A stretch of DNA of 64,000 nt, from positions 16,573,501-16,637,500 of the forward strand of contig NC_046680.1 in the NCBI RefSeq assembly GCF_009870125.1, written 5' to 3'. Origin of the DNA: Drosophila pseudoobscura (lineage: Eukaryota > Arthropoda > Insecta > Diptera > Drosophilidae). Below the pieces are notes generated by a model. The model saw only the letters and a program-made list of their open reading frames with translations. It ran no database searches and had not been told where the DNA came from. Positions 23,601-34,296 of this stretch are shown here, piece by piece. A program made the position numbers and the translations under genes. The stretch's first letter is position 1; every line of letters begins with the position of its first letter.

Positions 23601-24982
23601 CGCTGATTGTCCAGGATGCCCAGGACATCTACTGCATGGCGGCGCCCAACACGGCTGGCTACGACGCCAGCTCCTACGACAGCAGCTCCTCCGAGGGATC
23701 CCTGCAGAAGCGGGAACTGGACTTCAATTCGACGGGAGCCGCCTGCACGGACTACTACTCGGGCGGATCGATGCTGCAGCACGGGATTCCCGAGTCGTAC
23801 ATTCCCCTCCTGGCCGCCGCCCTGGCTCTGGTCTTCCTCCTAGTCGTCATCATCATCGTCTTCATCTTCCGGGAGTCGCTCCGGATCTGGCTGTTCGCCC
23901 ACTACGGCGTCCGGGTCTTTGGCCCGCGCTGCGAGGAGTCCGAGAAGCTCTACGACGCCGTGCTCCTGCACTCGGCCAAAGACTCGGAGTTCGTGTGCCA
24001 GCACCTGGCCTCCGAGCTGGAGACGGGCCGTCCGCCGCTGCGTGTCTGCCTGCAGCACCGTGACCTTGCCCACGATGCCACCCACTACCAGCTACTGGAG
24101 GCCACACGGGTCTCCCGTCGTGTCGTGATCCTGCTGACCCGTAACTTCCTGCAGACGGAGTGGTCACGTTGCGAGCTGCGCCGCTCGGTCCACGATGCCC
24201 TCAGGGGACGCCCTCAGAAGCTGGTGATCATCGAGGAGCCGGAGGTGGCCTTCGAGGCGGAGAGCGACATCGAGCTGCTGCCCTATCTGAAGACCTCGGC
24301 CGTGCACCGTATCCGGCGCTCGGACCGCCACTTTTGGGAGAAGCTGCGCTATGCCCTGCCCGCCGACTATCCCACCTATCGCGGCAACAACTACACGCTG
24401 GACCACAACCACGAGCGTGTCAAGCAGCCCGCCAGCCCAGGCCTGCTGTACCGCCAGGCCCCGCCACCCGCCTACTGCGGCCCAGCAGAGGGAGGCGCCC
24501 CCAGCGCCACCACAGCTCCAGCCGAGCAGAACTATTCCACGGCGACCACTGCCACCCCCAGTCCCAGGCCCCAGCGACGCGGAGATCACCACGGAGGAGT
24601 CTCTGGCTCTGGTGCGGCTGCCGCACCGCATGGCCATCACTTGCACGCCCAGTACTACCAGCACCACGGCATGCGGCCGCCCTCGGAGCACATCTACTCC
24701 AGCATCGACTCGGACTACTCGACGCTGGACAACGAGCAGCACATGCTGATGATGCCCGCTGGCCCCGTTGTCTCGTTGGAGGGGACCCCCAGGGCCCAGA
24801 CCTGGCGCCCCAAGCAGCAGCAGCAACAGCAGCCGGGCTTGCAGTCTGGCCCATCCTCAGTGGGTCATGTGGCCACAATGGGACCCAGTGGCAAGACCCC
24901 ACCACAGCAGCAACAGCAACAGCAGCAGGCAGTCGGATCTGGCCAGCAGCAAGGTCCACATGTCCAGGCGTATCTCGTCTAG
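20645..24982 (+). CDS. Toll-7: Toll-family receptor, Toll-7 type (18w the alternative), single exon, 1445 aa
   Basis: This is a single-pass membrane receptor of the long insect Toll subfamily. Domains in order: signal peptide (about 1-18); a Ser/Ala/Pro-rich stretch (about 25-83); an N-terminal cysteine region from C86; leucine-rich repeats (about 140-705); a first C-terminal cap beginning NPFECDC (720-726); a cysteine knot running into an N-terminal cap (CPHNCTC from 800); more leucine-rich repeats (about 830-960); a second cap from NQWSCRC (966); a transmembrane helix (1053-1075); and a TIR domain (about 1102-1240) with YDAVLLHSAKD at box 1 and FWEKL from 1230 at box 3. The tail has a tyrosine-rich segment near 1351 and glutamine runs at 1391-1396 and 1421-1428. 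Relatives act in embryonic tissue patterning, the nervous system and immunity. The intact single-exon frame with high GC3 marks a functional gene. Length and tail favour Toll-7, but 18w is a close paralogue. The ATG is the first in frame after the leader and starts a clear signal peptide. Confidence 0.97.
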   Translation: MEFPLLLPLVSVLLLGSASDWSCLAALAPKESGDNSASAMLGGGAGSASVSLSGDYSSLLSAAMPPASADDSSPAAPAHSGPSNQCSWTYNGTSSVHCALRLIERQPGLDLQGADGSSQLTIQCSDLYLFESTLPVAVFARLQTLETLRLEACKLLQLPNNAFEGLGTLKTLRLSSHNAEWGPARALELYPDSLNGLKQLTELDMSDNNLRALPAGFLCPVGNLQALNLTHNRIRTAEQLGFADMNCSGGSELQLLDASHNELRSITESWGISRLRRLQHLNLQHNNISELSGEALAGLASLRIVNLSNNHLETLPEGLFAGSKELREIHLQHNELYELPKGLFHRLEQLLVVDLSGNQLTSNHVDNTTFAGLIRLIVLNLAHNALTRIDYRTFKELYFLQILNLRNNSIGHIEDNAFLPLYNLHTLNLAENRLHTLDDKLFNGLYVLSKLTLNNNLISVVEQAVFKNCSDLKELDLSSNQLNEVPRALQDLAMLRTLDLGENQIRTFDNQSFKNLHQLTGLRLIDNQIGNITVGMFQDLPRLSVLNLAKNRIQSIERGSFDKNFELEAIRLDRNFLSDINGVFATLVSLLWLNLSENHLVWFDYAFIPSNLKWLDIHGNYIEALGNYYKLQEEIRVKTLDASHNRITEIGPMSLPNTIELLFINNNLIGNVQPNAFVDKANLARVDLYANQLSKLQLQQLRVAPVVAPKALPEFYLGGNPFECDCTMDWLQRINNLTTRQHPRVMDMPNIECVMPHARGAAVRPLSALKPQDFLCRYESHCFALCHCCDFDACDCEMTCPHNCTCYHDQIWSTNVVDCGGQQTMELPRRVPMDSSIVYLDGNNFPVLKNHAFIGRKNLKALYVNGSQVAAIQNRTFASLTSLQILQLADNRLQTLHGYEFEQLSSLRELYLQNNLLATIENATLSPLVSLQLLRIDGNRLVTLPIWQLHATHFGRRLRSIALGRNQWSCRCQFLQALTSYVAENALIVQDAQDIYCMAAPNTAGYDASSYDSSSSEGSLQKRELDFNSTGAACTDYYSGGSMLQHGIPESYIPLLAAALALVFLLVVIIIVFIFRESLRIWLFAHYGVRVFGPRCEESEKLYDAVLLHSAKDSEFVCQHLASELETGRPPLRVCLQHRDLAHDATHYQLLEATRVSRRVVILLTRNFLQTEWSRCELRRSVHDALRGRPQKLVIIEEPEVAFEAESDIELLPYLKTSAVHRIRRSDRHFWEKLRYALPADYPTYRGNNYTLDHNHERVKQPASPGLLYRQAPPPAYCGPAEGGAPSATTAPAEQNYSTATTATPSPRPQRRGDHHGGVSGSGAAAAPHGHHLHAQYYQHHGMRPPSEHIYSSIDSDYSTLDNEQHMLMMPAGPVVSLEGTPRAQTWRPKQQQQQQPGLQSGPSSVGHVATMGPSGKTPPQQQQQQQQAVGSGQQQGPHVQAYLV

Positions 24983-26900
24983 AGAGGAGCAGCAAGAGAG
25001 GGAGAGTAAGAGTAAGAGGATACAGAATGTGGCATTCTGAGAGAGTGACAGTGATTTCTTTAGGGACTGGTTCCTGTGCATAATTTTAATTACTAAAATA
25101 TGTGCGAGTTAAGCTAAGAGATTAGAACGAGGGGAGCATGAGCACTGAGAAGGAAGGAAGGAAGGGAGGGAGAGCAGATGAGGAGAAACTATCCAGAGAT
25201 TTTAATGTTAGACCCATCCACATACCGAAAACCCCCAGAAAACAAGCAGCAGGAAGCGCCTACAAATACTTTGTTTATCCAGTGTAAAGTCATTTTAGAT
25301 GCACTAAACAAACATACGAGTACTCGTAGACATAGGCACACAATGCACACAGATACAGCTACAAGATACAGATACAAGATACAGCTGCATTTAGTAGCGG
25401 AGGAGAGCCAAGCAGGGAATGCAGTGGTAATGGGAGTGTGTGTATTCGCAGAGGGCGAGGGGGAAACTATGTTAGCACAATGCCATTTCAAAGTTTTCAA
25501 AGTTTGCCACAGCAAAAGAAAGTTTTCCCCCACACGACTCCTGCCCGGGCTTTCATTTGCTTAGCGCTGAGAATGGCTCTGGAGAATTCCGGATAACTTT
25601 TTAATATGGTTTTAATCAGTTGGACCGAACTATTTGGCATCCGAGGCACAAAGATTCATGCTCTCGGCTGAACTTTGGAGAGCCCTTGAAGCTTAGAAGT
25701 AAATTGATTGTTCCGAAAAGTGGCTTTCTGCACGCCCAACCCCTCAGTACGAGTAGTGTCTGGCGTATCGATTTGTAAATAGCTCCCACTACCATAAACA
25801 GCATTCATAGTTATTTAAATACCGATAGATATACACACATAAATACATAGATACAGGCTCGATGCATTTGCAGATATGTAACCATAACCGTATCCGTATC
25901 CGTATACGTAACCGAAACCGTAAACTTATAGCGATAATTTAGCAACCACATTCGAGTGCACAGGTATGATTCGTTCGAATAATGCACAGCAGCATCCGAA
26001 GGCTCAGAGATCAGTTAATCGGTAAATGGAATCGGTGTGGTTGCATGTGTATAAAGCATTCATAATTACTTAGCTAGCAAACCGAAAGGAGGACTCATGA
26101 ATCTCGAAGCTCGAAACTCGAATCTCGAGTGGTTAACTACAATATACCAATACGCAGAGACAGGCAGGCGGGCAGACAGACACAAGCTCATTTTAAACAC
26201 TACGCTTACCAAACACTAACGATAATTGTAATGCAACTTTTGCCCCATGGCGTATACACAATATTCATACCTACATACATAAAATACATAGAGATACATA
26301 CATATATGTAGTATGTATTATTCAGTGAATATATATATATATATAAATGTGCGTGACTGTGTAAAGTAAAACTGCTATTAGCGAACTGCATGAGGTTTGC
26401 TCCATATATACCATATACACATACATACATACATACGATATATATATATCTATATCTATATCTATATATAGAATACCCGAGAAAATGTTTAACAACTGCC
26501 TAAAAAACATATGAGCATTTATTTCCGATTGCAAAACTCGCCTACTCGTCATTAGTTAAGCAAAAATCAGTTGAAAACTATCGCCAGAGTTGGAGATACA
26601 AAGAGGGTTCCTTGCGGAACTCCTACGGAACGGACGGAAGGACGGACAGACACTTGTACCAGTATGAAAGCCCAAAACTGTTATTTATTTTTATCATTTT
26701 GTAATATACCGCGATAAGTTGTAGGTTTAGTTCTTTAAGACGACGATTGATGGCGCTCTATGATAATGTATAACCTTTGGATAATTCAATTTTGTGAATA
26801 ATAACTATTTATATACTATATACATACATCTAAATCTATGTACGACTACAACAACAAAACAAAGATATTTTTCCGTGTCGCCAGCGAACAATGCAAATGA
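24983..26900 (+). other. Presumed 3' UTR and downstream flank of the Toll gene
   Basis: After the TAG stop the DNA becomes AT-rich with many short tandem motifs: a GGAA-rich tract near 25150-25170, GATACA/ACAAGA units around 25351-25387, TATCCG units near 25889-25906 and TA-rich arrays at 26330-26346 and 26402-26470. No AATAAA or ATTAAA occurs between 24983 and 26900, so the transcript end cannot be placed. Weak alternatives such as TATAAA at 26051 exist. Confidence 0.45.
26330..26470. repeat. TA, CATA and TATC microsatellites
   Basis: A pure TA run at about 26330-26346 is followed, at 26402-26470, by CATA units, a second TA run and three TATCTA units. This is a compound microsatellite block that may lie in the 3' UTR of the Toll gene. 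Confidence 0.85.
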
Positions 26901-29900
26901 AATGAACAACTTTTTTAAAACAACTCTTGACTTTTGCCATCGTACTTATTGGGTTATTTTCTGTTGGTGTTGCCTGGAAAGGGAATGGGTCCTCCGTTTT
27001 CAGCTGGCTCTTTGCTAATTTAATTCATCATGCACATGAGTTGCTGTTTTGTAATCCTCACGCACTGGTCGGTCGTCGGTCGGCGGCCTGTCAAAGTCAA
27101 CCGAGCAAACGTAGCTCAGATACAAGCCGACAGAGTGATAAATCATTTTTGTTTTTCTATACGGCTTGTACTGTACATAGATACACGCAGCCACGTGTGT
27201 GTCTGTGTCTGTGTTTGTGTCTGTGTGTATATAAACCGAGATACAAATGCGCATCGCGTTGCAGAGGCAACCCCCCAGTCCATCCATCCATCCATTCCCG
27301 GCTGTCTATAGCGCCTCCACTCCATAATGGTGGCTGTGCGTCTGTCGTGTTTGTCTGGTTAAATGATGGCAGCGGCACGTCGCTGTATCCAATTGAAGGT
27401 TAAAAGAAACACACTCACACTCTCAACATCTACCTAGTCGGAGTGGATTTCCAAGATGTTTTTGGCATTTATGCCAAGCGGAGCTCAACTGCCAAGTGCT
27501 ACATTTCGGGCCAAAGTGATCCAGAGCCTAGATGTAAATACAAAAACACCAGAAGAGCTCGGCGTGCAGAGAGTTTTCCATTTGAAGTATCTCAATTTCT
27601 CACATCAGTTGCACTTGATTTCGGTTAACAGTCGGAAGAGAGTGAAAAACAGAAACGATTGAACGGTTTTTGGTTCCCCCTATCTCCATCGGAACCCCAT
27701 TCAAACCCCGATCCAGATCAACAACTGGCAAACTTTTTTAATTTGCTTTCATTGAGGTTGCCCCACTCTCACAGCTCCCCCTGTCCAAGTTGCAACTAAT
27801 AGAATTACAAACCACACATAGAAAAGCACACACACCCACATGGTACTCTTGGCCGGCTCCATTGAAGGGCGGAGCGTAGCTCCGAAATGCGTATCAGTAT
27901 CTACTCGTACTCGCAGATACAAATTTTTCGGACGCGCGCTGCTACTGCACCGCAATGTACGGAGGCAGAAAGACTGAGTGAAATCGGAACCAATCTGGGG
28001 GAAAGCCCTAGCTGAGGAATTTTTTAGAAATTTCATTTAACAATTTCTTAATTGTTTGCAGATACGCATCTGGCGTTCAGCCACTTCCAGCACTTTCGGT
28101 GAGAAAAGACTCTGGGGAGAGTTGTTCCTAGAGTTTTTTGGGCAAACTTCCGAAAAAAATCAATAATTTGGGAAAATTAGCCAGCACTTTAAATCAATAT
28201 TGAAAGAGAGAAGGAAGCTACGGGAACAGTCAGTGCCAGAGCCAGATATTCCATATTACTTACTTACGGGACGAACTGATCAAAATTCAATACGTGTTGC
28301 AAATATCGAATTTCCATCAAAAACGAAACAAAAACAAAACAGTCATAAAAAACATTCGAGGGTGGCTGCTGCTGACGCCCTTCCCGTACGTACTCGTACA
28401 TGTGGCATCGAGGGGGCGCAAAAAAAATATAGGAATATATGTACACGTATATGTATGTTTTCAAGAATACTCCTCTGTATTTGTTCGAGTGTGTATGTAT
28501 AGGCATGGGCCGGCCTCGGCTCGCTTATTATGATAATAAATTTTTATGCTGCAAGAAATAAAAGAGAGTGCAGGAAAAAAATTAAATAAAAAAGTATCAG
28601 TCGCCCACACACACGCTTGTCTGGTGAGAGATGGAGAGGAACCAGCAGACGAGTGTAGCTCAAAGTGAATTAAATTGAATTGAAAACTGTTCCCCAATAA
28701 AAGGCCCTGTTCAGGGGCAAGTTTAAATGCTTTAGTCGGACCCGAACCGACCCGACCCGGACCCGGACTTGGGCCTCGATGTCAGCACTTGCAATCAAAT
28801 TATTTAAATGTAATAAAAAAGGTTCAGCAAAATATTTGCTTTGCCGGAAAAAATACTCAACGAAAAGTTGCCGGAATCAAATGTGGGCCAGTCATGGCTC
28901 TGAACAGTTTTGCCATTAAGACCTGCTCAATGTCAGACTTCAGTCAGTCGAATGGGTGGCAAATACACATACATATCTATAAGGTAGCTGCCTCTTCTAT
29001 ACAATATATACACGAGTATTGGTACATATATTATGTCATACATAGGCGAGTGGGAAAATCGTTTTTCGTCACGTTCTTCTCGGCAGAGCGCACAGAAATA
29101 GGCAAATAAATCTGTGCGAGCAACGGGAAAAATGAAATGAAATGCTTGGTCAGGTTTTCCATGTACTACAATACACTGCAAAATATATATGTATATCCAA
29201 TGTAGTATATATAAACAACAATTTTCATTCTCTAGCCGATAAACAACGACCCAAAGGTGATAAGTTCATTTTGACAGCTTGCAAATCAAAGTGTCTCTAT
29301 GTGTCTCTGTCTCTTGGTTTTCATTATTCTTCTGTTTTCACTTTTATTTCTGGAAAAATCAATTTGGGCCCAGACAATGATTGAGGTTCTTGCGTGGGCG
29401 TCCCATCAAATGTTTCCAGTTTCGCGGAAAATCCTTCAGCTTTAACTATACCAGGAGGTTGATGTGTCCATCATGATTTAGTTATTGGTAAACAATTACA
29501 ACGTTATAAGGAATTCGTATATTTTCTGGGGAATCTACATATATGAAGACATATAAATATAAATACTCGAGCCAAAAGATTCCAGGAGAAATTTAGTTGA
29601 ACAGTAGTGGGATTATTCAATTTACAAGCCTTTTGACTTTATTAGCTGTAGCCCGCATTCCCAAAAAAGATGTACTTCATGGTGTACAAGTAGTTTCTTT
29701 ATACTCCTGCATAGCTCTGGTTCTAGTTCTAATGAGCTTTATAATGCTGGCATAACAGCGGCAATGCCACAAGTGCCAGCAAACGAATTACTCCAGCAGC
29801 TGGAAGGATGTCCTCTGAGTCGCGTCCTCACAAACCTCTCCACGCAATAACTCTGTATGTTTGTCATAATTTCACGTCCATTGTCAGGGCTTATTCAGCG

Positions 29901-32900
29901 TCGCATTCAGCATGGCGGCAGACGGGAGACGGGAATGAGAACATGACACGAGTATAAGGACTACATTTAAGGACAGGAAGACAGGCAGGCTGTGTCCTGG
30001 TTGGTGCGTCGTGTCTCCTGTTCGCTGTTCGCTGTTGTTGAGGTTGCCGTTGCCCCTCCTCGGCGTAATTATTTGCTTTGGCTTTCGGGGTTCATTTACG
30101 AGTACTCCACCAAAACGAAAATACCCCAAAAGAAGCGACACACAGATACACAGTTTGCATATGTATGTCGTGGCTTGTCGGGGTTTTGTGTCTGTATCTG
30201 CATCTGTGTGTTGTTTCTGCCTTTCGCTGGTGTGTATCTTTGTTTGTGCACATGTGTTTTAATTTGTGTTTGTTGTTTTAACGGCAACAATAAAAAACTG
30301 TTACACTCGTGTCACCGCCGCAGTCCGGAGTTATCCTCCAGCGCTCCGTAGTGCCCCTCTTCGGAGTGGGTTCAAGCAATTACAAATTATGGCCCAGTCC
30401 TTGTGCGCCCCAGTTCCCGTTGGCAGTGCCCGTTTAGGGTTACCTTTTTTAATTGTTTTTCCAGTGTTGGATTTCCCTGCCGCCCCCCAGGTTGCGTTGT
30501 GGGTGGTGCAAAGGGTTTTCAGTCGCACTTTGGCTGGGCATAGTGGCTCTGCTTTATGTGGGAATCCCTAATTATGAAACATAGCCGAAACTACTATTTA
30601 TCTTGCTTTAGTATCCTCCTCAAAGCAGCCCTAACCCGTGCCCAAACCCAAGCCCGACCACGAACCCCGACCCCTGAGAAAAAAATCAATAAACTCCTTT
30701 CGAAAGCTTTAAAGTCAGGCCGCAGAGCAGCCACAGCTCAACTCCACATTATGGATGTGCTCTGTCATTGGGCCTCGTAGCAGAACTCTGGCAGGGAAGG
30801 AAGGGCATGGACATGGACATACAAACGAACGAACAGAAAAAAAAACAGGTTTAATGAGCCGGCTGCTCCGGTTGATGGAGGCCTTGCACGCAATGTCCAG
30901 ACGAGGACGACACCCAACATGTCCTTTGCTTATTAAATATCGTGAGCAAGTGTTGAAGTTGCCCCAAGACCAGGTCCGAGAGCGAGAGCCAGAGCAAGCA
31001 GAGAATGCAGTACGCAGGAGGCGGGAAAAACGCAGACAAAGCAAAGTCAGGATAGCGACACACGCACACACAGCTACGCTTCACTCGGAGGAGCACAGAC
31101 GGAGCAGGATATTAAGGACACTGGCAAGGAAGAGGGCATAAAAAGCTACGACTCGGTCACGACCAATAAGATGGAAGACAATTCAATTGAAAAAATCAAC
31201 GATCGATAATCTTTACCACTGACCGCACACACACGCTCCGGTCCGGCCAAAGTCGAAGTGGACTTGGGGTCCTGTCCATGCCGTCAGCTAGTCAGTTGGC
31301 CAAGCCATCCAGCTATCAGCCACACTCCTGCTGCCTTAAAGACTTTAACACTAAGCTGCTAGTGCTCCAGTTCCTTTATTCTTCTTTCATCCTCACTGGT
31401 CATACCGGGCACTCGTGTATTCGTGCAAATGTACTTTCGTAACAGCCCGAAGAAACCCTATGTTTACCCTACTTGTATAATTTATTGTCCTATTCCCTTA
31501 AAGAAGTATAGGGAGAGGAGTCTCTGTAAGAAATCCTGTAGCACAGAGCCATTTCGCATGACCACGTCCATCAGGGATGGTTCCCCATGAAGGGGTATCT
31601 TCAAGTCGGAATTTCGACTGAACCATCGGTACTTGTTTCCTTTTCTATTTACATGTTTATCGGGGAATCCCATCCTTTTCTACTTCTGTGCGTCTGCAGC
31701 TCCTTCGTGTACTTTTTAATTCGGCTCTCCAAGGAGCCCCGAGCATTGTGTGCGAAAGGAAGTGGAAAGCAGCAGGGCCTGGCTGCAGCACAGCTTTCTT
31801 AATTTTGTTTGACTTTAGCTAAAGTTTAATGATGGACTTACATGGTGCCTGACAAAGGGTAAAGATGAGACGACAACGGAAGCAAAGAGAAGTGAGAAAG
31901 CAGAAAGTAGAGGCCAGCGAGAGAGATGAGCCAATGCTCTGGAGAGTAACTGCTCAAGTACTTTAGTAATCGACTGTAATCAATGCGAGAGGCAAGAGAA
32001 AGGATAACATGGCTGGCTGGCATCAAGAGGTAGCCTCTGGAGGGATCTCTGAAGATCCTTCCCTGTTCAAACTACAACTTTGCTTAGATACTTTCCCGTA
32101 TCTGCAACCCGAAGCATGAGAGCCATCTGTACTGCCGGAGGGGTACTCAACACACAAATACGATTACAAACAAGGGTACACACGTGCAGTCTCGCCATCT
32201 CTCCTCCCTTTTTTAAATAAACAAGGAAGTAATTAACATTTTGGGGCAGTTCAGTTCTTCAGTTTCTCGTTGTTGAGGAGCGAAAACAGTTCCTCACTCA
32301 GCTCGTTTCCACTTCATTTACTTTGCTTACTCAAATTTCGGGATGGGACGGTATGGGACAGCCTATTTGCATGCAGAAGAACTTTTCCCGGCGCTTCTGC
32401 TTATTTTTTCGGATTTTGTTTGTCCCAGCCCCGGCCCCGGCCCCGGCCCCTACCCTGGGGCTGCACTTTATAAAGTGTTAATTTGCCGAGCCCGAGACTG
32501 GCTCAACCCTTCCCCCATTCGCCCATTCGGCGGACAAGCGGACGAGCTGCCTGTTCTTAATTCGTGTAAAACTTTGATTCGATTTCCGTTGCCGAGCCGT
32601 GCGACAGCTCCTTCGAGGTCGGGTACTAGTGCCCCGTTATGTGCCGCTTAGATATTTATTAATACATTTTATGAACCGATAAAACCGTTTATGGGGCAAG
32701 CAAAACGTGTCTCCTCTAATCAAACATTTTATGTGCCACTTTGGATACCTTCGTGGGTACCGTATGCATCCTACCTGTGGCCCACACCCCCCGTGGGGCA
32801 GAGTTTGTGTTTGTTTGTATTAAAAATGCATAAACCCATAACCACATAATTAGTTTTTATAAGCGGAGAGCCCGTACCGGCCCGGGGCTAATTTTGCATG

Positions 32901-32960
32901 CGACCTGCCACAAATCCCATTCGTATCCCCCCATCAGACGAATAGTGTTTAACTATGCTT
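26901..32960. other. Intergenic DNA, no supported gene
   Basis: About 6 kb with no convincing coding frame. The longest open frame, 158 codons at 26927-27403, runs through a GTGTCT-like repeat near 27195-27230 and lacks codon bias. AATAAA motifs occur at 28535-28540 and about 28557 without an associated gene. A small hairpin (GGAGC/GCTCC) is at 27871-27883, and there is a GGCCCC array near 32430-32452. Confidence 0.6.
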
Positions 32961-33102
32961 ATTATACCCGATACTCAAAATGAGTATTGGGGTATATTAG
33001 ATTTGTGGTAAAAGTGGATGTGTGTAACGTCCAGAAGGAATCGTTTCCGACCCCATAAAGTATATATATTCTTGATCAGCATCAATAGCCGAGTCGATTG
33101 AG

Positions 33103-33195
33103 CCATGTCTGTCTGTCCGTCTGTCCGTCTGTCCGTCCGTCCGTCCGTCCGTCTGTCCGTCTGTCCGTCTGTCCGTCTGTCCGTCTGTCCGTCCC
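33103..33195 (+). repeat. GTCC/GTCT tetramer array inside the DINE-1-like element
   Basis: About 22 GTCY tetramers alternate between GTCT and GTCC. Such an array is a known internal part of mini-me/DINE-1 elements, so it is not an independent microsatellite. Confidence 0.95.
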
Positions 33196-33210
33196 CTTCA
33201 GCGCCTAATG

Positions 33211-33822
33211 CTCAAAGACTATAAGAGCTAGAGCAACGATGTTTTGGATCCAGACTTCTGTGATATGTCACTGCTCCAAAAATATTTCAAAACTTTGCCC
33301 CGCCCACTTCCGCCCCCACAAAGGGCGAAAATCTGTGGCATCCACAATTTCGACGATACGAGAAAACTAAAAACGCAGAATCGTAGAAGATGACTATATC
33401 TTCTAGAGTGCAAAATCTGAACCAGATCGTATAATTATTACAGCCAGAATCACGAAAACAATATCACTCTTTCTCGCTCTGTCTCACTCTAACACACAGG
33501 TTTCATTGTCGGTTTTGCCAATTGCAAAATATGAGCTCAAGGATCTCAGAACCTATAAAAGCCAGAGCAACCAAATTTGGTATCCACACTCCTGTGATAT
33601 CGGACCTTGACCGTTTCATGTCCAAATTTCGCCACACCCCCTTCCGCCCCCGCAAAGCACGAAAATCTGAGGCAACCACAAATCTCAGAGACTATTAAGG
33701 CTAGAGTAACCAAATTTGGTACACACACTCCTTTAAGATGTCACTATAAAACGTATATCTCAGAATTTCGCCCCACCCCCATCCGCCCCCACAAAGAACG
33801 AAAATCTGTTGCATCCACAATA
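33211..33822 (+). repeat. Three diverged 138-base internal repeats of the DINE-1-like element
   Basis: Copies lie at about 33211-33350, 33545-33682 and 33683-33822. Each contains, in order, an ACTATAAGAGCTAGAGCAAC-like start, a TTTGGTATCCACACTCCTG-like segment, a CCGCCCCC core and GAAAATCTG-GC-A-CCACAA. The first and third copies are each followed by AGAAAACTAAAAACGCAGAA, the second is not. This indicates tandem or segmental duplication within the element. Confidence 0.8.
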
Positions 33823-34075
33823 TTGCAGATTTGAGAAAACTAAAAACGCAGAATCAGAGATAATGACCATATCTATTAGATTGCTGAATCTGGATCAGAT
33901 CAGATCATTTTTATAGCCAAAAGGAACAAATCAATTTGCAGTGGCTACGCAGCGCCCGACGTCACGCTCAGACTGATTTTCTGTCTCTCTCGCACGCACT
34001 CTTTGTCGTGTCGTTCAATATTAGCGGCGTCTGCCGGAGGAGAGCCATACTGACTTAGTATCGGGTATAACCGTA

Positions 34076-34099
34076 GAGTTGCGGTGTCCGCAGCAACTC
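34076..34099 (+). repeat. 3' stem-loop of the DINE-1-like element
   Basis: GAGTT-GCGG pairs with CCGC-AACTC around a TGT loop, with a three-base AGC bulge. Helitrons carry such a hairpin a few bases before their 3' terminus, so it marks the right end and the element's orientation. Confidence 0.75.
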
Positions 34100-34249
34100 A
34101 CAACGTTCCACCTCGTTTTTATTTAAATAAAGCCCATAAATGTTTATATGGCCTCTGTGTTTGTGCGTCTGAACTAACTTTATGGGCCTCATAAAAAGTG
34201 GAGCATGGACTGCCTATGGCATAATCGGGGGTGCCAGCTCAAGAGCCGA

Positions 34250-34284
<35 letters not shown>

Positions 34285-34296
34285 CCAGCCTGTCAG
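34250..34296. repeat. CTGC tetramer microsatellite
   Basis: About nine CTGC units in tandem with minor variation at the right end. It lies 140 bases after the DINE-1-like element but is not part of it. Confidence 0.92.

Larger units (their letters stand above)
32961..34110 (+). mobile_element. DINE-1/INE-1-like Helitron relic (non-autonomous), about 1.15 kb
   Basis: This matches the Drosophila DINE-1/INE-1 (mini-me, SGM/ISY-like) design. The left end has an imperfect hairpin (ATACCCGATACTC pairing with GAGTATTGGGGTAT). It is followed by the family's conserved block with a TATATATATTC stretch and TTGATCAGCATCAATAGCCG, then a GTCC/GTCT array. TTATACCCGATAC at 32962-32974 recurs as its perfect inverted copy GTATCGGGTATAA at 34058-34070. 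A strong stem-loop at 34076-34099 (GAGTT and GCGG pairing with CCGC and AACTC) sits near the right end, as expected for Helitrons. It has no coding capacity. Right-end precision is about 10 bases. Family recognition is from memory of D. melanogaster and obscura-group copies. Confidence 0.88.

Noticed and set aside
20591..24826. Long open frames on the minus strand (302, 311, 391 and 220 codons) and a 307-codon frame at 24160-25083 on the plus strand
   Set aside because: They lie over the Toll coding sequence in other frames. High GC at third positions removes stops from shadow frames, and their products are Val/Gln/Leu- or Arg/Pro-rich without domains.
26927..27403. 158-codon plus-strand frame with repeated Cys-Leu
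   Set aside because: The Cys-Leu run comes from a GTGTCT-type repeat. There is no codon bias and no family resemblance.
33103..33195. Regularly repeated short units resembling an array such as CRISPR
   Set aside because: Units are 4 bases without spacers, and the tract is a known internal part of DINE-1 elements in an animal genome.
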